64,000 nucleotides of DNA from Oxytricha trifallax (GCA_000711775.1 ARYC01000109.1:62001-126000), one strand, 5' to 3'; counted from the stretch's first letter, positions 12,874 through 23,839 are shown. Notes: generated from the letters alone by a model not told the origin. A program made the numbers and translations.

Positions 12874-13017
12874 TCAATCGTAATAGTTGTCTTCTGAAGT
12901 CTCTGTCTAATGCTTCCTTGTCTCTTGCTGACGACTATTGCTAAAATATAAAAATTTTAGATATGTTTTTGTAACTTACAAATTTTGTTGAACAATCAGC
13001 TGCCTGATGTCTGCCAT
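12874..13017 (-). CDS. Short two-exon gene, copy B
   Basis: ATG 13017 gives MADIRQLIVQQN, then a clean intron at 12979-12941 (39 nt, GTAAGTTAC to TTTTAG). Spliced exon 2 reads NSRQQETRKHQTETSEDNYY and stops at TGA 12874-12876, a 34-residue product. In other frames exon 2 resembles copy D at the DNA level (GACTTCAGAA, and TACTGGAAGAACAA against TATTGGAAAAATAA), so the present frame may be shifted from an older, longer protein. The intron is the best-supported feature. Confidence 0.4.
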
Positions 13018-13214
13018 GATATTGATTCAATTCTAATTTATAATTATTATTTAATTCTTAAATTCTACTAGTTATTTTTCATAATTAAATAAATTTTCAT
13101 ATCAAAATTTAATTCAAAATTTTAGTATTAATAATAGAACTAAGAGAATTGAAATCATAGAAACTTCTGCCACACCTTGAAATTTACCAAAAAACCAAAT
13201 ATCAAAGAGATAGA

Positions 13215-14380
13215 ATGGATGCATTTTTCTCTTAAGATTTTGAAAATACAAGCTGTAAATTCTTCAAAAGTGCAGATCAACATCACTTAGCTGTTGCTAG
13301 AAATGTAAGTGAAATCCTCTATAGTATTTTATTTAACAATTTTAAAATTTGATGTGGTAAGTTATAAAAGAGAGTCGAGACTGAATTATAGAGAAAATCA
13401 TAAGCTAGGGAAACTGAAGAATAGTAGCAGCCTGATTTTTTTAAGGTTATTAATGTGGCACAGTAGAGAATGGATTATATTTGATTAAATTTAAATAAAC
13501 CTATATTTAATCTAAATTATTTCACATATTTGTAATAAGAAGAATTTGAGAACAGTGTGAAAGAAATGATGTTAGACATTAAAGATTATATCAAAGAAAA
13601 CAATAATTTCATTATTTCAGTCCAAAAGAATAAGCTTAAAATATTTGAATTGATTAACTCTCATTATAGACAAATGCAATACATTGTTCAAAACTGTCAT
13701 TTTATGCATAGACTAAGTAAACAGAAAGGCTTATGTTCTAGAATTAAAAAGGCAAAATTAACTTATTGGGCTAAATGAAACTTCAGGCAAAATCAGAAAA
13801 GAAATTGACATTATTGCAAGAAGAAAACATTATCTATATAATTAATTGCAACTAAGTCTGCTATGATTATTTCAAATCTCTTATGAAAATAACGATTTAA
13901 CTATCTTTTGAAGATTTTACATTTACAAAGTACATTCAAAAAAAGCATAAGAATGGGCAATAGCCATCTATTGCAATCGCCTCACAGCAACAATAAAAGC
14001 AAGCATTACAGTCTAAACATCAACAACAGCACTACAGAAGAGGCACTCATTAGCAGAAGCAAAAATACAATCAGTAGCAGCAACCAGCTCATTCACAATA
14101 CTCTCAGTAGTTTTGGTAAGGCATTGAGAATACCCTTAAAATAGGTACTAGTAACAGCATTATTATAGAGACAGCAAAGAATGATATTAAAGGCAATAAT
14201 AAAATGGGCACTAATCTTATAACTATGATCAAATTGCTGTGAGTAGACAGGAAGATATGCATTAGCAATTACACTTGATTTATAGTAATAAAGAGTCTAG
14301 AGATAACAGAAACCCACCAAGAGCACCCTCACATAGTGTGACACTTGCTCAACATCACTTACCTCCTTACTCCAACTAAA
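13215..14380 (+). pseudogene. Coiled-coil protein with Q-rich tail
   Basis: Starts MDAFFSQDFENTSCKFF at 13215. After an AT-rich break comes a charged helix (KRVETELQRKSQARETEE, then DFFKVINVAQQRMDYI), another break, then YEEEFENSVKEMMLDIKDYI and further coiled coil to about 13800 (GLNETSGKIRKEIDIIARR). A long Q-rich stretch follows (SKHQQQHYRRGTHQQKQ) to about 14140. One frame stops at TGA 14240-14242; the neighbouring frame stays protein-like to about 14380 (NRNPPRAPSHSVTLAQHH). The plan of helical part then Gln-rich tail with an N-Y/N-D-Q-x-x-V block is shared with the Q-rich gene at 11.3-12.8 kb, suggesting a tandem pair. No family recognised. Confidence 0.45.
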
Positions 14381-14689
14381 CTTATTTATTAATTAAATTT
14401 AATTATAAATAATATATTCATATCAATAGCAATATATTCAAAAGAAACTATTAATTCCAAATCAATAACAACAAAAATATAAACCCACTCATTACTAAAA
14501 TTTAGATTGACACAAGTTTTTTCATTAATTAATAATTATTAAAATAATAAAAGTCAAATGCAGTGTAGAATTTATTAATATAGATTAATTATAAATTCAA
14601 GAGAGATTATTAATATTTGTGAATAACGAATTGCTTACAAATTTTGTTAATTATGATTCTTAAGTAGAATTCTTAGAGTATATTTTAAA

Positions 14690-15590
14690 TTGTTTCATTT
14701 TGTAAAGCACTGAGTGACCTATTGTAAAGCCTTAATCAAGACTCTCATTATTTCTTATGACTTAACTGCAGCAATAATTTTCTTCTTAATTTTGGTTGGC
14801 AATACCAAATTAATTTAAATATTTGAGTTTTGCTGATCGGTTATGTTAGTAATATTGATCTAGGCTCTTCTAACGAAATGTACAGCATTTTAATATTTGG
14901 ATTTAGTAAGTCTATTAATTAAGTGCATCGCCTTGTTACTTCATTAATCAACCAACCACATGTCAGACCGGGATCTTCAATACAAATTTGTAGGTATGAC
15001 AAGCCATTTTAAAGTTTTACAGTAATTTTCTTATTAAATTCAAAACTAAGAAGATAAATATACAACAATTTTGTTTGAGCAAAACAATGGAAATAAATTA
15101 TATATAAAATTAAGATTAAAGATGGAAATTGGTAACTGTTGGAGATAAATTCTTAAATGCTATTAATGATGTGAATTATTTGGACCAGCTTTTAACTGCT
15201 TATACTACTATTTACTGATTTTTATCCTCTACTGATCGCATGTCCTTGTTAAATTGCTGAACATCAAATGAACTTGAAAAATTTAAAGTTAGATTGAAAT
15301 CTTGTGATTTTTCCGTTTAAATTCAAATACAAAATACAAGATAAAAATTTTCTAAAACAAAATCTCTCCTCAAAATTGTGATTTCGGGATGAAATTAGTT
15401 GAAATATCTTGGTGAAAGATAGATTAGTTGTAGTTGATTGATGACTACATGTAAGCAGCATCTATCATTATATTTTCATGATAACTGCCTTGATTTATTA
15501 TAGAAATATTTCCTCTTTGTATATTGCGTCCTAATCATCTCGTGATTTTTCCTCCACCATTGGCTCTTCCTGCTTTGCCAAAAGTATTTA
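14690..15590 (-). pseudogene. Minus-strand coding remnants, unrecognised
   Basis: From 5' to 3' the minus strand reads an acidic piece AKQEEPMVEEKSRDDQDAIY (about 15570-15500), a middle piece NFSSSFDVQQFNKDMRSVED (about 15290-15190) and CGWLINEVTRRCTQLIDLL with PNIKMLYISLEEPRSILL (about 14960-14840), followed in another frame by KIKKKIIAAVKSQEIMRVLI. They probably belong to one gene with IES or frameshift breaks. No domain recognised. Confidence 0.35.
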
Positions 15591-15599
15591 ATAATAACA

Positions 15600-16070
15600 A
15601 GGTTGGTAGTTTATATATAATATATAAAAGCCTAAATTATTGCTTTAAATTACTCATTTAAGGTGTAGACTAGGGATGGAATACTGCTTGTAAATTTCAT
15701 TTGTTTGTTAGTTTTTCCCATATTTTAGTCTTATTTATTAGTAGTATAATTGTTTGTCAAAGAGAATATAGAATTGTAAAGTAGTTGAATTATTCTCACT
15801 GTTTTTTTTAATTTAAATATATTCTAAGCATTAATTCAATAATATATATTTATCAACATAGTTACCAAAACGATATCGTAAGAAGAGAAATAGAATAATC
15901 ATTAGAATTTGTTAATCAATTATATAATATACAATTATAGAGTATTGTTTAAATTGTTATCAAACTATGAATAGCAAAAATATAGTTGATAAATTTTAAT
16001 ATTCAGTAAAAATTGTTACTACAAAATTGTAGCATCGTGTTTTTTTTATTAAGTTAATATTTATCTAGGC
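15600..16070. other. No gene supported
   Basis: AT-rich stretch upstream of the cyclophilin pseudogene with no supported feature. Confidence 0.45.
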
Positions 16071-16519
16071 AAACAATGCAAATTTCCGAAACAAACAATC
16101 AATCCAACTTAAGAGTCTTTTTCGAGATAGAAATAGGTGGCAAGAACCAAGTCAAGATTCTAATGGGCTCTTCAAAAACGTAACACCCCAAACAGCAGAG
16201 AATATTAGATAGCTTTGCAATAGAGAATCAGGAAAAAGCAGCTTTAATGGCAAAGTGTTAAGCTTTAATATTGTAGGAATATATTTGATTTGGAAAAATA
16301 AATCTAAAATTAAAATTAATTATTTACCTTCAGTTATGCTTTTGAAAAATGCCTTCAAACCTTGGCTTCATTGTACTCTCTAAATAGCGCACAAAAATGA
16401 AACGGTCGTTAATGTTATAATAAATTTATCTTATCGCCCAAGCTAGAAAAACTATTTTTACTATTTTTGAAAGTTAGCTCAAAATAAAAATTTCATGTTT
16501 CCCGAGATGATTCAGGAAT

Positions 16520-16625
16520 CAAAACCCCAAAACCCCTTCAGTAGTTTGATTGAGTTTTTGATTGATAAAAGTAGACTATTAGTGCATACTTTATTAGGGT
16601 TTTAATAGGGTTTATGTAGGGGTTT
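16520..16625 (+). repeat. TBE copy 1 left inverted terminal repeat
   Basis: Begins with two C4A4-type telomere units, then TTCAGTAGTTTGATTGAG. It matches the right end after one telomere unit is removed. The inner part also has telomere-like GGGTTTTAATAGGGTTT. Confidence 0.95.
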
Positions 16626-16657
16626 AATGTTTAAGTAATAGTAATTTAAGTTAGTAT

Positions 16658-17618
16658 ATGCGTGGTTTGGGGTCAGTTTATGACAGTGAGTATATAGATT
16701 TATTGTTTAAGTTGCGATATGGATATGATGTATATAGTGAATAACTCAAGCCTGCTCTGAATTATACCTCTATACGTCTATAGCAAGGCTGCTCAATATA
16801 TCTCCTGCTAATGTTAGGTCTTATTGTCTATTAGCATTGAATTTAAAGAGATAGCATCTTAATTCTAAGCCTAAAAGACCCTTAAATTTTAGCAGCATCA
16901 TATTGACTATCTTATTAATGATTAGACTCTTAAATACTGGGTTCATTTCTCTCTAGCCTACAGGGCTGTGATGTTTCATCGCCAATTTCCTGAGCTACAC
17001 ATTTCTGCTTAATCGATAGCTAACACATATAAAAAGAATGGAAAATCTTACAAGACAGTCAATCGCATTATGAGAGTGGTTGACTTTAATGTTCCATTTT
17101 ATAAGACTAATTTAAATTATATACTCGATTAAATGCAGAGGTCTTAAGAATATAATATAAAGTTCATACACGCTGATGAAGCTGTATTTACATTCAATAC
17201 CTTTATATCAAGGTCTTGGTACAAAAGGTATAGTAATATAGAAGCTTATGATTAAAAAGTTAAAGTGTAAACTCATGCTATTCTTGGTGGAATAAGTGAA
17301 GATAGTGGCCTTGAGACGTATGATATTCACCCTCGTTCTATAAATACTGAATAATATATTAAGTTCTTGCAATAACTCAGAAATAAGTACGCTAACTAAG
17401 AGATTATTCTATTCATTGATAACTTGTCAGTTCATAAAACTAAAGACTCAAGGAAGGAATATGAAAGGCGAAACATAACACCTAAGCATGATTTAAAGAT
17501 AGACGCAGTAGATTTTATTAAGAGTGCTGCTAAGAGAGTCAGCGATGATAAAGCAAAAGTATGAGCAAGAGAAGGGAGATTTTGTGTTTATAAATATGTT
17601 TTAGATTTAAACGAATGA
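16658..17618 (+). pseudogene. TBE 42-kDa transposase, internal deletion
   Basis: DDE-type transposase of the Tc1/mariner class. ATG 16658 gives SEYIDLLFKLRYGYDVY; after a frameshift the HTH region reads IARLLNISPANVRSYCLLAL; then AVMFHRQFPELHIS and KTVNRIMRVVDF. The first catalytic Asp is in FIHADEAVFTFNTF and the second in LFIDNLSVHK. The third motif (Glu in an IEFYWS context in copy 2) is missing: the reading jumps from RRNITP to KHDLKIDAVDFIKS, a loss of roughly 30-35 codons. A TGA also replaces the Cys of VCAREG near the end. The normal stop is TGA 17616-17618, converging on the 22-kDa gene 7 bp away. Confidence 0.9.
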
Positions 17619-17624
17619 ATAAGT

Positions 17625-18418
17625 TCACATATTAAACTAACCCGTCAAGGGATTTGGCTTCCCTTTCTTTTCTTCTTCTTAAGGCTTGCTTGGGCCTATG
17701 TTCCTTCTCTTAGTGCCAGCTCCTGCATCTATGTTTATCTCGTCTGGCTTTTATAAATCTTTGTAGAGTCTCTTACTCAATTCATGCCTTACTTGAGACT
17801 TTCTCTCTCTGTTTAATTTGCTGCGCTCTTTCATCAAATATATAGCAGTACCAGGTTTTTCTATAAAGTAAGACTAAGCTTACTTGAGAAGAAAGGATGC
17901 TTTTGAAGTTCCTACAGTCAGGTGTCACTTATTTTAATACCTTGCTTCTCTTTTTCTTCAGGAGAGATTAGCGTTTCTTATGAGCTTCTTAAATAACTTC
18001 ATTTAAGTACTCAGGTTTCAGAGTTGCAAGAACACCAAAGAAGAAATTTCTCTCTGGCAACTTATTCGAGAGCTGTAGCTTTGAGGGAAGGTAGAAAGCA
18101 ACATCTGGATCACTCATAGCATCATCATAAAGATTTGTTACAGAGATTTCAGGGTAGTTAGGTATCTCTATCATCCTTATTTCATTAGACTTAAAAGCTT
18201 TTTTCTCTTCACTTAATAAGGCTTTTAAGAATGTGATTTTTGTGCCTTCCTAAGTTGGCAAGAAGAGTCCAACTATAACAATCGTATTGATTATATATGA
18301 AAACTTACCTTGCTATACCAAGTATCTGTAGAGGTCCTCTTTACTTCGAAATTTTTCTATTAAATTTTGAGATTAAATCCTTTTCATTGCATCATTAATA
18401 GACTCCATCTTACTTCCA
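17625..18418 (-). pseudogene. TBE 22-kDa protein gene with intron
   Basis: Second TBE-conserved gene; its function is not established. ATG 18418 gives MESINDAMKRIQSQ, then EKFRSKEDLYRYLVQ. A 36-nt segment with GTAAG...TTATAG ends follows, and the frame resumes as VGLFLPTQEGTKITFLKA. Copy 2 has a 36-nt intron at the same codon and phase. Next come IEIPNYPEISVTNLYDDAM, LSNKLPERNFFFGVLATLK and, after a one-base shift near KKR, ISPEEKEKQG. The C-terminus reads KPGTAIYLMKERSK, AGAGTKRRNIGPSKPQ and FNM, stopping at TGA 17625-17627, the same ending as copy 2. Confidence 0.85.
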
Positions 18419-18424
18419 GTTTCT

Positions 18425-19815
18425 ATAAATGTTTATGAAGTTTAAAATTATGGATATCCATTCTAAACTTAATAAATTTTAGTACAAAATAGAGAGATCC
18501 AACTGGAGGTCAACCTGAATCACATATATAGAGAAAAATGGAGGAACTTTCTCCATGTTTCAGAGTTTGACTTCCATTTTTATCAAACTTTCTCCATTAA
18601 ATTGGTCCTAATAATAATTATCGATCATTTATCTTTGAAGATTAAAAATTATTAGAAATTAATACATAACGTAATAAATAAAGAAAATCATTAAATTTAA
18701 TTAAAATGGAATTAAAACACAAATAAGAAAATGGTGTCCACTCTGGATTCTCAAGCGTATTTTGCATAATAAAACCATAGTAAGTAAAATTTATTCTTAA
18801 ATTATAAATAAAATATGGTAGATAGAGATTTTCTCGCTCAATTAAGATAATAAAACTTTATATTTTAAATTATTTTATGAATGAGGTTGCACAATCTGCG
18901 CTATCAATATTCACTTTATTAGTTCATATCAGAAGTATATTGATTTTTTTTGTTGAAATCAAATAATTTTAGAATTATACTCATCACTGCGCTAAACAAC
19001 AAACAATTTTGAAAATAAAAAAAGAATCTATTATTAAATCTAGTAATTAAAAAACTTAGTTTTATTCACTTATGGTTTATAATACATAAGTCTATATTTA
19101 TTTCATTTTTCTCACTCTGTAATAGAAATTAATTAACATAATTATTTTTATAGGCAGTTATGTATTTTTAAAAAATATATTTCCCCTAATGTTTTATATT
19201 TTATCAATAATTTAATTAGGTGGTGCTCCTAATTTATTTTAAGCTTAATTAGGAGGTTAAATTAAAGTTAAAAACCGTATTAATTAGGTGGTACATTAAA
19301 AATTTAAATTGTTAAACTTCCCCTCCTAATTTTGCGAGAACAAATTTAGGATGACCACCTAACTTTACAAAACACATTTAGGTGCATTTTAATGTATAAA
19401 ATGTATGAATTAGTATATAAATTATCTCAAAATTAAACAAAATTGAAACTAATTTCAAACACTCTGTTCTTATCAAACCTCTCTAAATCTTTGAAGATAT
19501 GCTTTTACTCCAATATAAAGGTATAATTTATTCAGCTTATATAATTATTGATAGTATTTATAAAATGAGCGGTAACTTAATTAGAAAAGCGGCATTACTA
19601 GGCATTAGCCAGCAAAAACTTTCTTTCATGAATCAAAATAAAATTGAGACTTGTAATGCCAAACTTTTTGTTTAAGAATTATATTTTTTAATAAAAAAAG
19701 ATAAGTTTCGCGTTCAACTGGAGACATAAAATCAAGTATGCCTCTACATAATATTAACCGGTCTCAGACTTTGAATAGCAATTCAATGAGCTAAGAAATA
19801 TAATGTGAGGTACTA
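18425..19815. other. TBE copy 1 internal spacer with palindromic units
   Basis: Non-coding, about 0.8 kb longer than the matching spacer in copy 2. It holds a self-complementary block at about 18535-18605 (ATGGAGGAACTTTCTCC and TTTCTCCATTAAAT) and repeated AATTAGGTGGT / TCCTAATTT units in both orientations at 19205-19385. A short frame starting MSGNLIRKAALLGIS at about 19565 matches the N-terminus of the copy 2 57-kDa protein (MAANLNRKAVSLKEG), so the 5' end of the 57-kDa gene probably starts here and has decayed. Confidence 0.6.
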
Positions 19816-19821
19816 ATAAAA

Positions 19822-21059
19822 ATGGTTGAAGAGGAGGAAGAGATAAAAGAAATAAAGATAGATCATTTTTTTGAAGAGTGTTAGAAGAGCTTTACTTATA
19901 AATATGCTCTCAAACGTCATATTTTAGAGCAGCATTCTAACAAACCCAAGCTCTATCTTAAGCATGATAAGATAGATGGAAAATATTTCTGCCCTTACTG
20001 TAATAAGTAATACAATCATTCAAGGGATCTAAAAGTTCACCTCGAAAAACAACATGGTAAGAAGTTTGAGGTCATAGATCCTGAGACTGGTGAAGTATTT
20101 CTTCAGAAAAGAAAGCCAAGAGACCCTTTAGAATATTTGGAGCAAAGAGTTAAGAAAGAGAATAAACTCATTATAGCAGTGAGAAACCTCCCTGCCTCTA
20201 AGATAGTAAAAATTACTCTCAAGATGCATGCACTCAAGCTTCCAATATTAAATATAATTGGCCTAACTAAGTGCAAAGAAAGTTACCTTATTCTTGAGGA
20301 TATATTTGAGAAAAAAGTCATAACTGATAAGCAGTTTGCTTACAAAATATATTCATTCAATTACTTTAAATGTGATGAAAAGTATCAAATGGAGTTTTTC
20401 AATGAGTTTCAAGCTCTTACGAAAGCAAGGGATAGTCAGAGCAGATTCATAATTAAACTTGAAGCAATTCTCCTTGCTTAAAATCATGTAGCTTTTCGCC
20501 TACCTTTATACTAAATGACATTAAGAGACTATATCCAAGACTAAAGGTGTCCAAAGTAACTACCTCTTATTCTAACAAATGTCTGCAAAGGTATTGAGGA
20601 GCTGCATACTTTAGGATACGTGCACAGAGATTTAAAGCCTGAAAACATTATGCTTGACTTTTCACCACTCAGAGTGGTAATAATAGACTTCAATAGCTCG
20701 TAGAGAGTTGAGGCTTCAGGACTGGCCAACGTTCGTGGTACTCCTGGATATTTTCTAGAAAGAGAAGACTGGAGGGATGGAGATATAAGGTGGGATATCT
20801 GGTCTATAGCAGCAATAATAATAGAGTGGGATATGTAAAAAAATGACTACTAGAGTTGTAGAAGGGAAAAAGATTCAAAGCAAAGAATCCAGCAGTATTT
20901 AGAGCAAAATAAGATAAAAGGTAAATGAAAGATATGACTGAGCAAATTATACTGAAGCCTTACAAGAGAGCAGATCATAAAATCGACTAGATAATTAGTT
21001 GGTTTGGAGAAATTAAGTTTATAAAGTTGCCTCATAATGCCAAGGTACTGTTTGAGTGA
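19822..21059 (+). pseudogene. TBE 57-kDa zinc-finger/kinase-like protein
   Basis: Third TBE gene, joining C2H2 fingers to a kinase-like domain. From ATG 19822: an acidic start; finger 1 (ECQKSFTYKYALKRHILEQH) whose first Cys is replaced by Phe; finger 2 (YFCPYCNKQYNHSRDLKVHL) with both Cys; then a helical linker to about 20480. The kinase part has GYVHRDLKPENIML (catalytic Asp and Asn present), DFNSS where kinases have DFG, GTPGYF and DIWSIAAII. The frame shifts near 20925 (KIKGK) before the last 45 residues (MTEQIILKPYKRADHK) and TGA 21057-21059. The true start may lie upstream at about 19565. Confidence 0.85.
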
Positions 21060-21104
21060 ATATTTATAATAAAACACCTAAAATACACACAAATTTATAT
21101 TACA

Positions 21105-21212
21105 TTTAAACCCTAATCCCCAACATAAACCCTATTAAAACCCTAATATAGTATGCACTAATAGTCTACTTTTATCAATCAAAAACTCAATCAAACTACT
21201 GAAGGGGTTTTG
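21105..21212 (-). repeat. TBE copy 1 right inverted terminal repeat
   Basis: Read inward it gives one C4A4 unit then TTCAGTAGTTTGATTGAG, colinear with the left end for about 105 bp with few differences. It is followed by the AAT target duplicate at 21213-21215. Confidence 0.95.
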
Positions 21213-22334
21213 AATATTGGCAATATCAAAGTTCAGCTAAAATTGCGGGATTTACCGTAGAATCTATTTATATTTAATTTAGAGTTAATTTAGTATTGAT
21301 AACTGCCATGATTTTAATATTTATTTGATTTAATTTGAATTCATTCTCCAAAAACGAATGTATTCCTACAATTATAGTATTTTCGATAGAGTCAAGAGGA
21401 AATTTATAATGCAAAGTAGTGATTTCACAGCTGAGAGCATATACGATCGCACTTTACTAGATGAGATCTTCAAACTCAAGCATACTCGAAAGTGACTCTT
21501 ATAAATGGCAAATGCGGTAAAAAATACTATTGGCTTTTATTTTTTTCGTTACTTACGCAGCTACTCCACATCTCAAAGGCAAACATTGCGTTTTTTGGAA
21601 AGATTGAAAGTGGCTATGACATCTGCCAAAATATTGAGAGATTAAGATGCGATAAAAACGACAAGCCACAAGAAAAAATTGTTATTGTTATTTGAGGTGT
21701 AGTTAAGAAACAAGTTGAGCGAAAACATAAATAACAGAGAAAGTTGAGGTCAAACAAGTCCTAAAGCTTGACAAATAAAAAGAAAAGCAACATTCCTTTC
21801 AACAAAAAGGCAGTAGACTTTGAGGACAAGGAGAAAGTTTGCAAGGTAGAACGCAGTCGCAGCAGAGAGTAAACTGTTAATATTAAGAAAGTTAGACAGC
21901 ATAATAAAGAAAGTAAGGATTAACAGAAGCGTCATAAAAGAGACAATCAACATGAAAAGAAGAAGAAAGCAGTGAGCACAAATCAACTTCAAGAAACAAA
22001 GTTTAAAGTGAGTTAAACAAAGTTTAAAGTGAGTTGAGATCAGAGAATACAAAATTATATCAATAATATAATGTAATGGTGATAAAACATTAAGTTGTTT
22101 GATATAAAATTTAAGATATATAAGCACTTAGTAATTAATTAATTAATATAGAAGAAAATAAGAGAAATAAACTATTGTTAAATCGAACGAAGATCACCCT
22201 TATAATCTGACACCCAAATATGAAAGTTTCATATTGACATTGAGATAAAAGCGGAAAGAAATAGAAAAAGTTGACCACAACATAAAAAGGAGGATCTTAG
22301 ACTAATTTATAGTATTTGAATTTATTAGAAATTA

Positions 22335-22645
22335 TCATAAGTTGCTCTCATCGGTTTTGAGGCATGAATGTAAGCAGCATATATTTTCTTAAATATTAAA
22401 TGCTTATTATTCTTGATCATATAATAATAAGTAAAATTCATAGCCTACAAATAGATTAACTCGCTTAGTGGCAATATTTGCTCTTTTACTCTCGATCATA
22501 TGCTTAATTGCTCTACGTCTGTTTCTTAGGAACTTTAGGTAAACTCGGGTGAGAGATGAGTATCTTTGTCTCTTTGGCTTTTGGATGCTGTTATTATAAG
22601 CCTTTTTATCTCATCGTAGTTTGTATGGTTCTTACTCTTTGCCAT
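22335..22645 (-). pseudogene. Ribosomal protein eL29, frameshifted
   Basis: eL29 is a small basic protein of the 60S ribosomal subunit. ATG 22645 gives MAKSKNHTNYDEIK, the typical eL29 start. The frame is then lost by one A in an A5 run; in the next frame QKPKRQRYSSLTRVYLKFLR and NRRRAIKHMIESKRA follow, matching the K-P-R-Y-x-S-L...KFLRN core. That frame stays open to TGA 22335-22337, longer than the basic core. The next repeat begins 10 bp upstream of the ATG. The call is strong despite the single-base break. Confidence 0.8.
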
Positions 22646-22654
22646 GACATTTAA

Positions 22655-23072
22655 TATTGTAGGAATATATAGATTTGGGAATATAACTAAAATTATTTAA
22701 TTATTAATTACCCTCAGGTATGTTTTTAAAAGATATCTCCTTACTCTAGATTCATTATAGTCTCTGGATAGCGCATTAAAAACTGGGAGGTAGTTGTTAT
22801 TACTATAATAATTTTATCGCATAACCCAAGCGAGAAAAACCAATTGTACTATTTTTGGGATCTTGCTAAAAATCAAAAAAAATATCTCGATCCCTGGGAT
22901 GATTCAGGTAAATTACCAACATCAACGTTCAGCTTATATTGCTAAATCTACAGCAGAAAAATTAATTTTGATTTGAAATTGGGATAACTTTGGAATCGAT
23001 AACTACCATGATTTATATAATTAATTAGTTTGATTATAATCATTCTCCAAATTAGAATGTATTCCTACAATA
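22655..23072. mobile_element. MITE-like repeat, copy 2 (intact)
   Basis: A 418-bp repeat with inverted ends TATTGTAGGAATA and TATTCCTACAATA and no coding capacity. It corresponds along its length to the split copy at 16269-21374, and comparing the two fixes the TBE insertion point in copy 1. It sits immediately upstream of the eL29 start codon. Confidence 0.8.
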
Positions 23073-23329
23073 GTGCAAATTTTAATTAATAATTGATTTA
23101 TTTTTTCTCTCTTTATTAATATTGCTTAACTCCTTACTCTGAGAACCTCTCTAATCTTCTTAAAAAACAGAATTTTCGAATACTGTATAAATAGATAAAT
23201 GTCATAATTGTGATTACTATTTTGTGTTGTATGTCACATTGTCATAATCATAATTATATTTTCGTTGTATTTGAAATTTGGTAATTTAAACTGAGTCGTT
23301 CTTACTTGATGAGTTAACTTTTAACTCCT

Positions 23330-23835
23330 TTAACGAGTTGTGCTATTGCCTGTTCACCCCATGTTACCAGGTCTTCTAGCACTATTATGCTCACTACTGC
23401 CTCTATAGTACATTTGTGAAGTTGCTGCTTGTGTATTGAGATAAGAATTCGAATTAGTTGTAGTCAAAATACATGCTTGTGATTGTGACCCCTATGTTTA
23501 AGAAATAATTTGATATACTCGTTTCTAGTTTAGTAGTTTAAAAAAGTTTCTTGATACTTTATGACATTTACATCAATCTCTTTGAAAAACTTGTTTTACA
23601 CAGATGAATATGAAGTAGCTGTACGTGATTATTGCTTATATCCTGGTATATTCTTAACCTCATAGTCTGTGTTAAGTCCTAAGCATTAAGGATTATTCAA
23701 TAATTAATAATCTAAAGCTAATTCTGGAGTAGTAAGTTTCAATATTGATTAATAATTGGTTGAATAATTGCTGAGATACAGAAGCTAAATTGAAATTTAT
23801 TGAAATTTCCACTAATATAAGAGACCATTTTATCT
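23330..23835 (-). pseudogene. Unrecognised minus-strand gene fragment
   Basis: Two protein-like pieces in ciliate code: TTPELALDYQLLNNPQCLGL, then IPGYKQQSRTATSYSSVQNK and FFKEIDVNVIKYQETF (about 23760-23560); and a Ser/Asn/Thr-rich piece with LNTQAATSQMYYRGSSEHNS and RRPGNMG (about 23470-23355). A frame change separates them. No domain recognised; possibly an N- or C-terminal region of a regulatory protein. Confidence 0.35.
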
Positions 23836-23839
23836 GATT

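Larger units (their letters stand above)
16520..21212 (+). mobile_element. TBE transposon, copy 1 (complete ends, 4.7 kb)
   Basis: TBEs are germline-limited Tc1/mariner-type transposons of hypotrich ciliates whose ends carry telomere repeats; all are removed during macronuclear development. Here the left end is CAAAACCCCAAAACCCC and the right end, read inward, is CAAAACCCCTTCAGTAG, in inverted repeats of about 105 bp. The 3-bp duplication AAT lies at 16517-16519 and 21213-21215, the ANT target expected for TBEs. Gene order is transposase (+), 22-kDa (-), 57-kDa zinc-finger/kinase (+). All three genes carry lesions, so it is not autonomous as written. Confidence 0.95.
16269..21374. mobile_element. 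MITE-like repeat, copy 1 (split by TBE copy 1)
   Basis: Two halves (16269-16519 and 21213-21374, about 410 bp together) match the intact repeat at 22655-23072. The ends are inverted (TATTGTAGGAATA against TATTCCTACAA), and shared internal landmarks include a GATGATTCAGG block and TTCTCCAAA near the right end. It has no coding capacity and is inserted in the cyclophilin gene. The target duplication is not certain (TA or TTA). Short size plus inverted ends fits a non-autonomous DNA transposon or a transposon-derived IES. Confidence 0.8.
16076..22037 (+). pseudogene. Cyclophilin (peptidyl-prolyl isomerase) with charged tail, split by nested insertions
   Basis: Cyclophilins catalyse proline cis-trans isomerisation. 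The 5' part (16076-16268) reads NLRVFFEIEIGGK, then after a missing base FKNVTPQTAENIRQLCNRE and FNGKVLSFN. The gene resumes at about 21376 with SIFDRV, IMQSSDFT, ESIY, FKLKHTRK, MANA-x-KNT, then in other frames YAATPHLKGKHCVF and FGKIESGYDICQNIE, a normal cyclophilin order. A Lys/Arg/Ser-rich tail (VERSRSRE) continues to TGA 22035-22037, as in nuclear RS-type cyclophilins. Several frameshifts and a TGA after KIVIVI disrupt it. The 5.1-kb gap is a ~410-bp repeat that itself holds a complete TBE. A 21-bp tandem duplication sits at the very 3' end. Strong family call; clearly nonfunctional unless all insertions are removed. Confidence 0.85.

Noticed and set aside
13535..14140. Nup54-like nucleoporin
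   Set aside because: Coiled coil plus low-complexity tail recalls nucleoporins, but there are no FG repeats and no specific Nup54 motif.
15264..15461. 65-aa minus-strand ORF starting MLLTCSHQ
   Set aside because: Standard-code ORF with no stronger protein character than the overlapping ciliate-code frame that continues into the 15.2-kb piece.
17989..18174. Independent 61-aa minus-strand protein
   Set aside because: It is simply the part of the TBE 22-kDa gene that happens to lack TAA/TAG codons.
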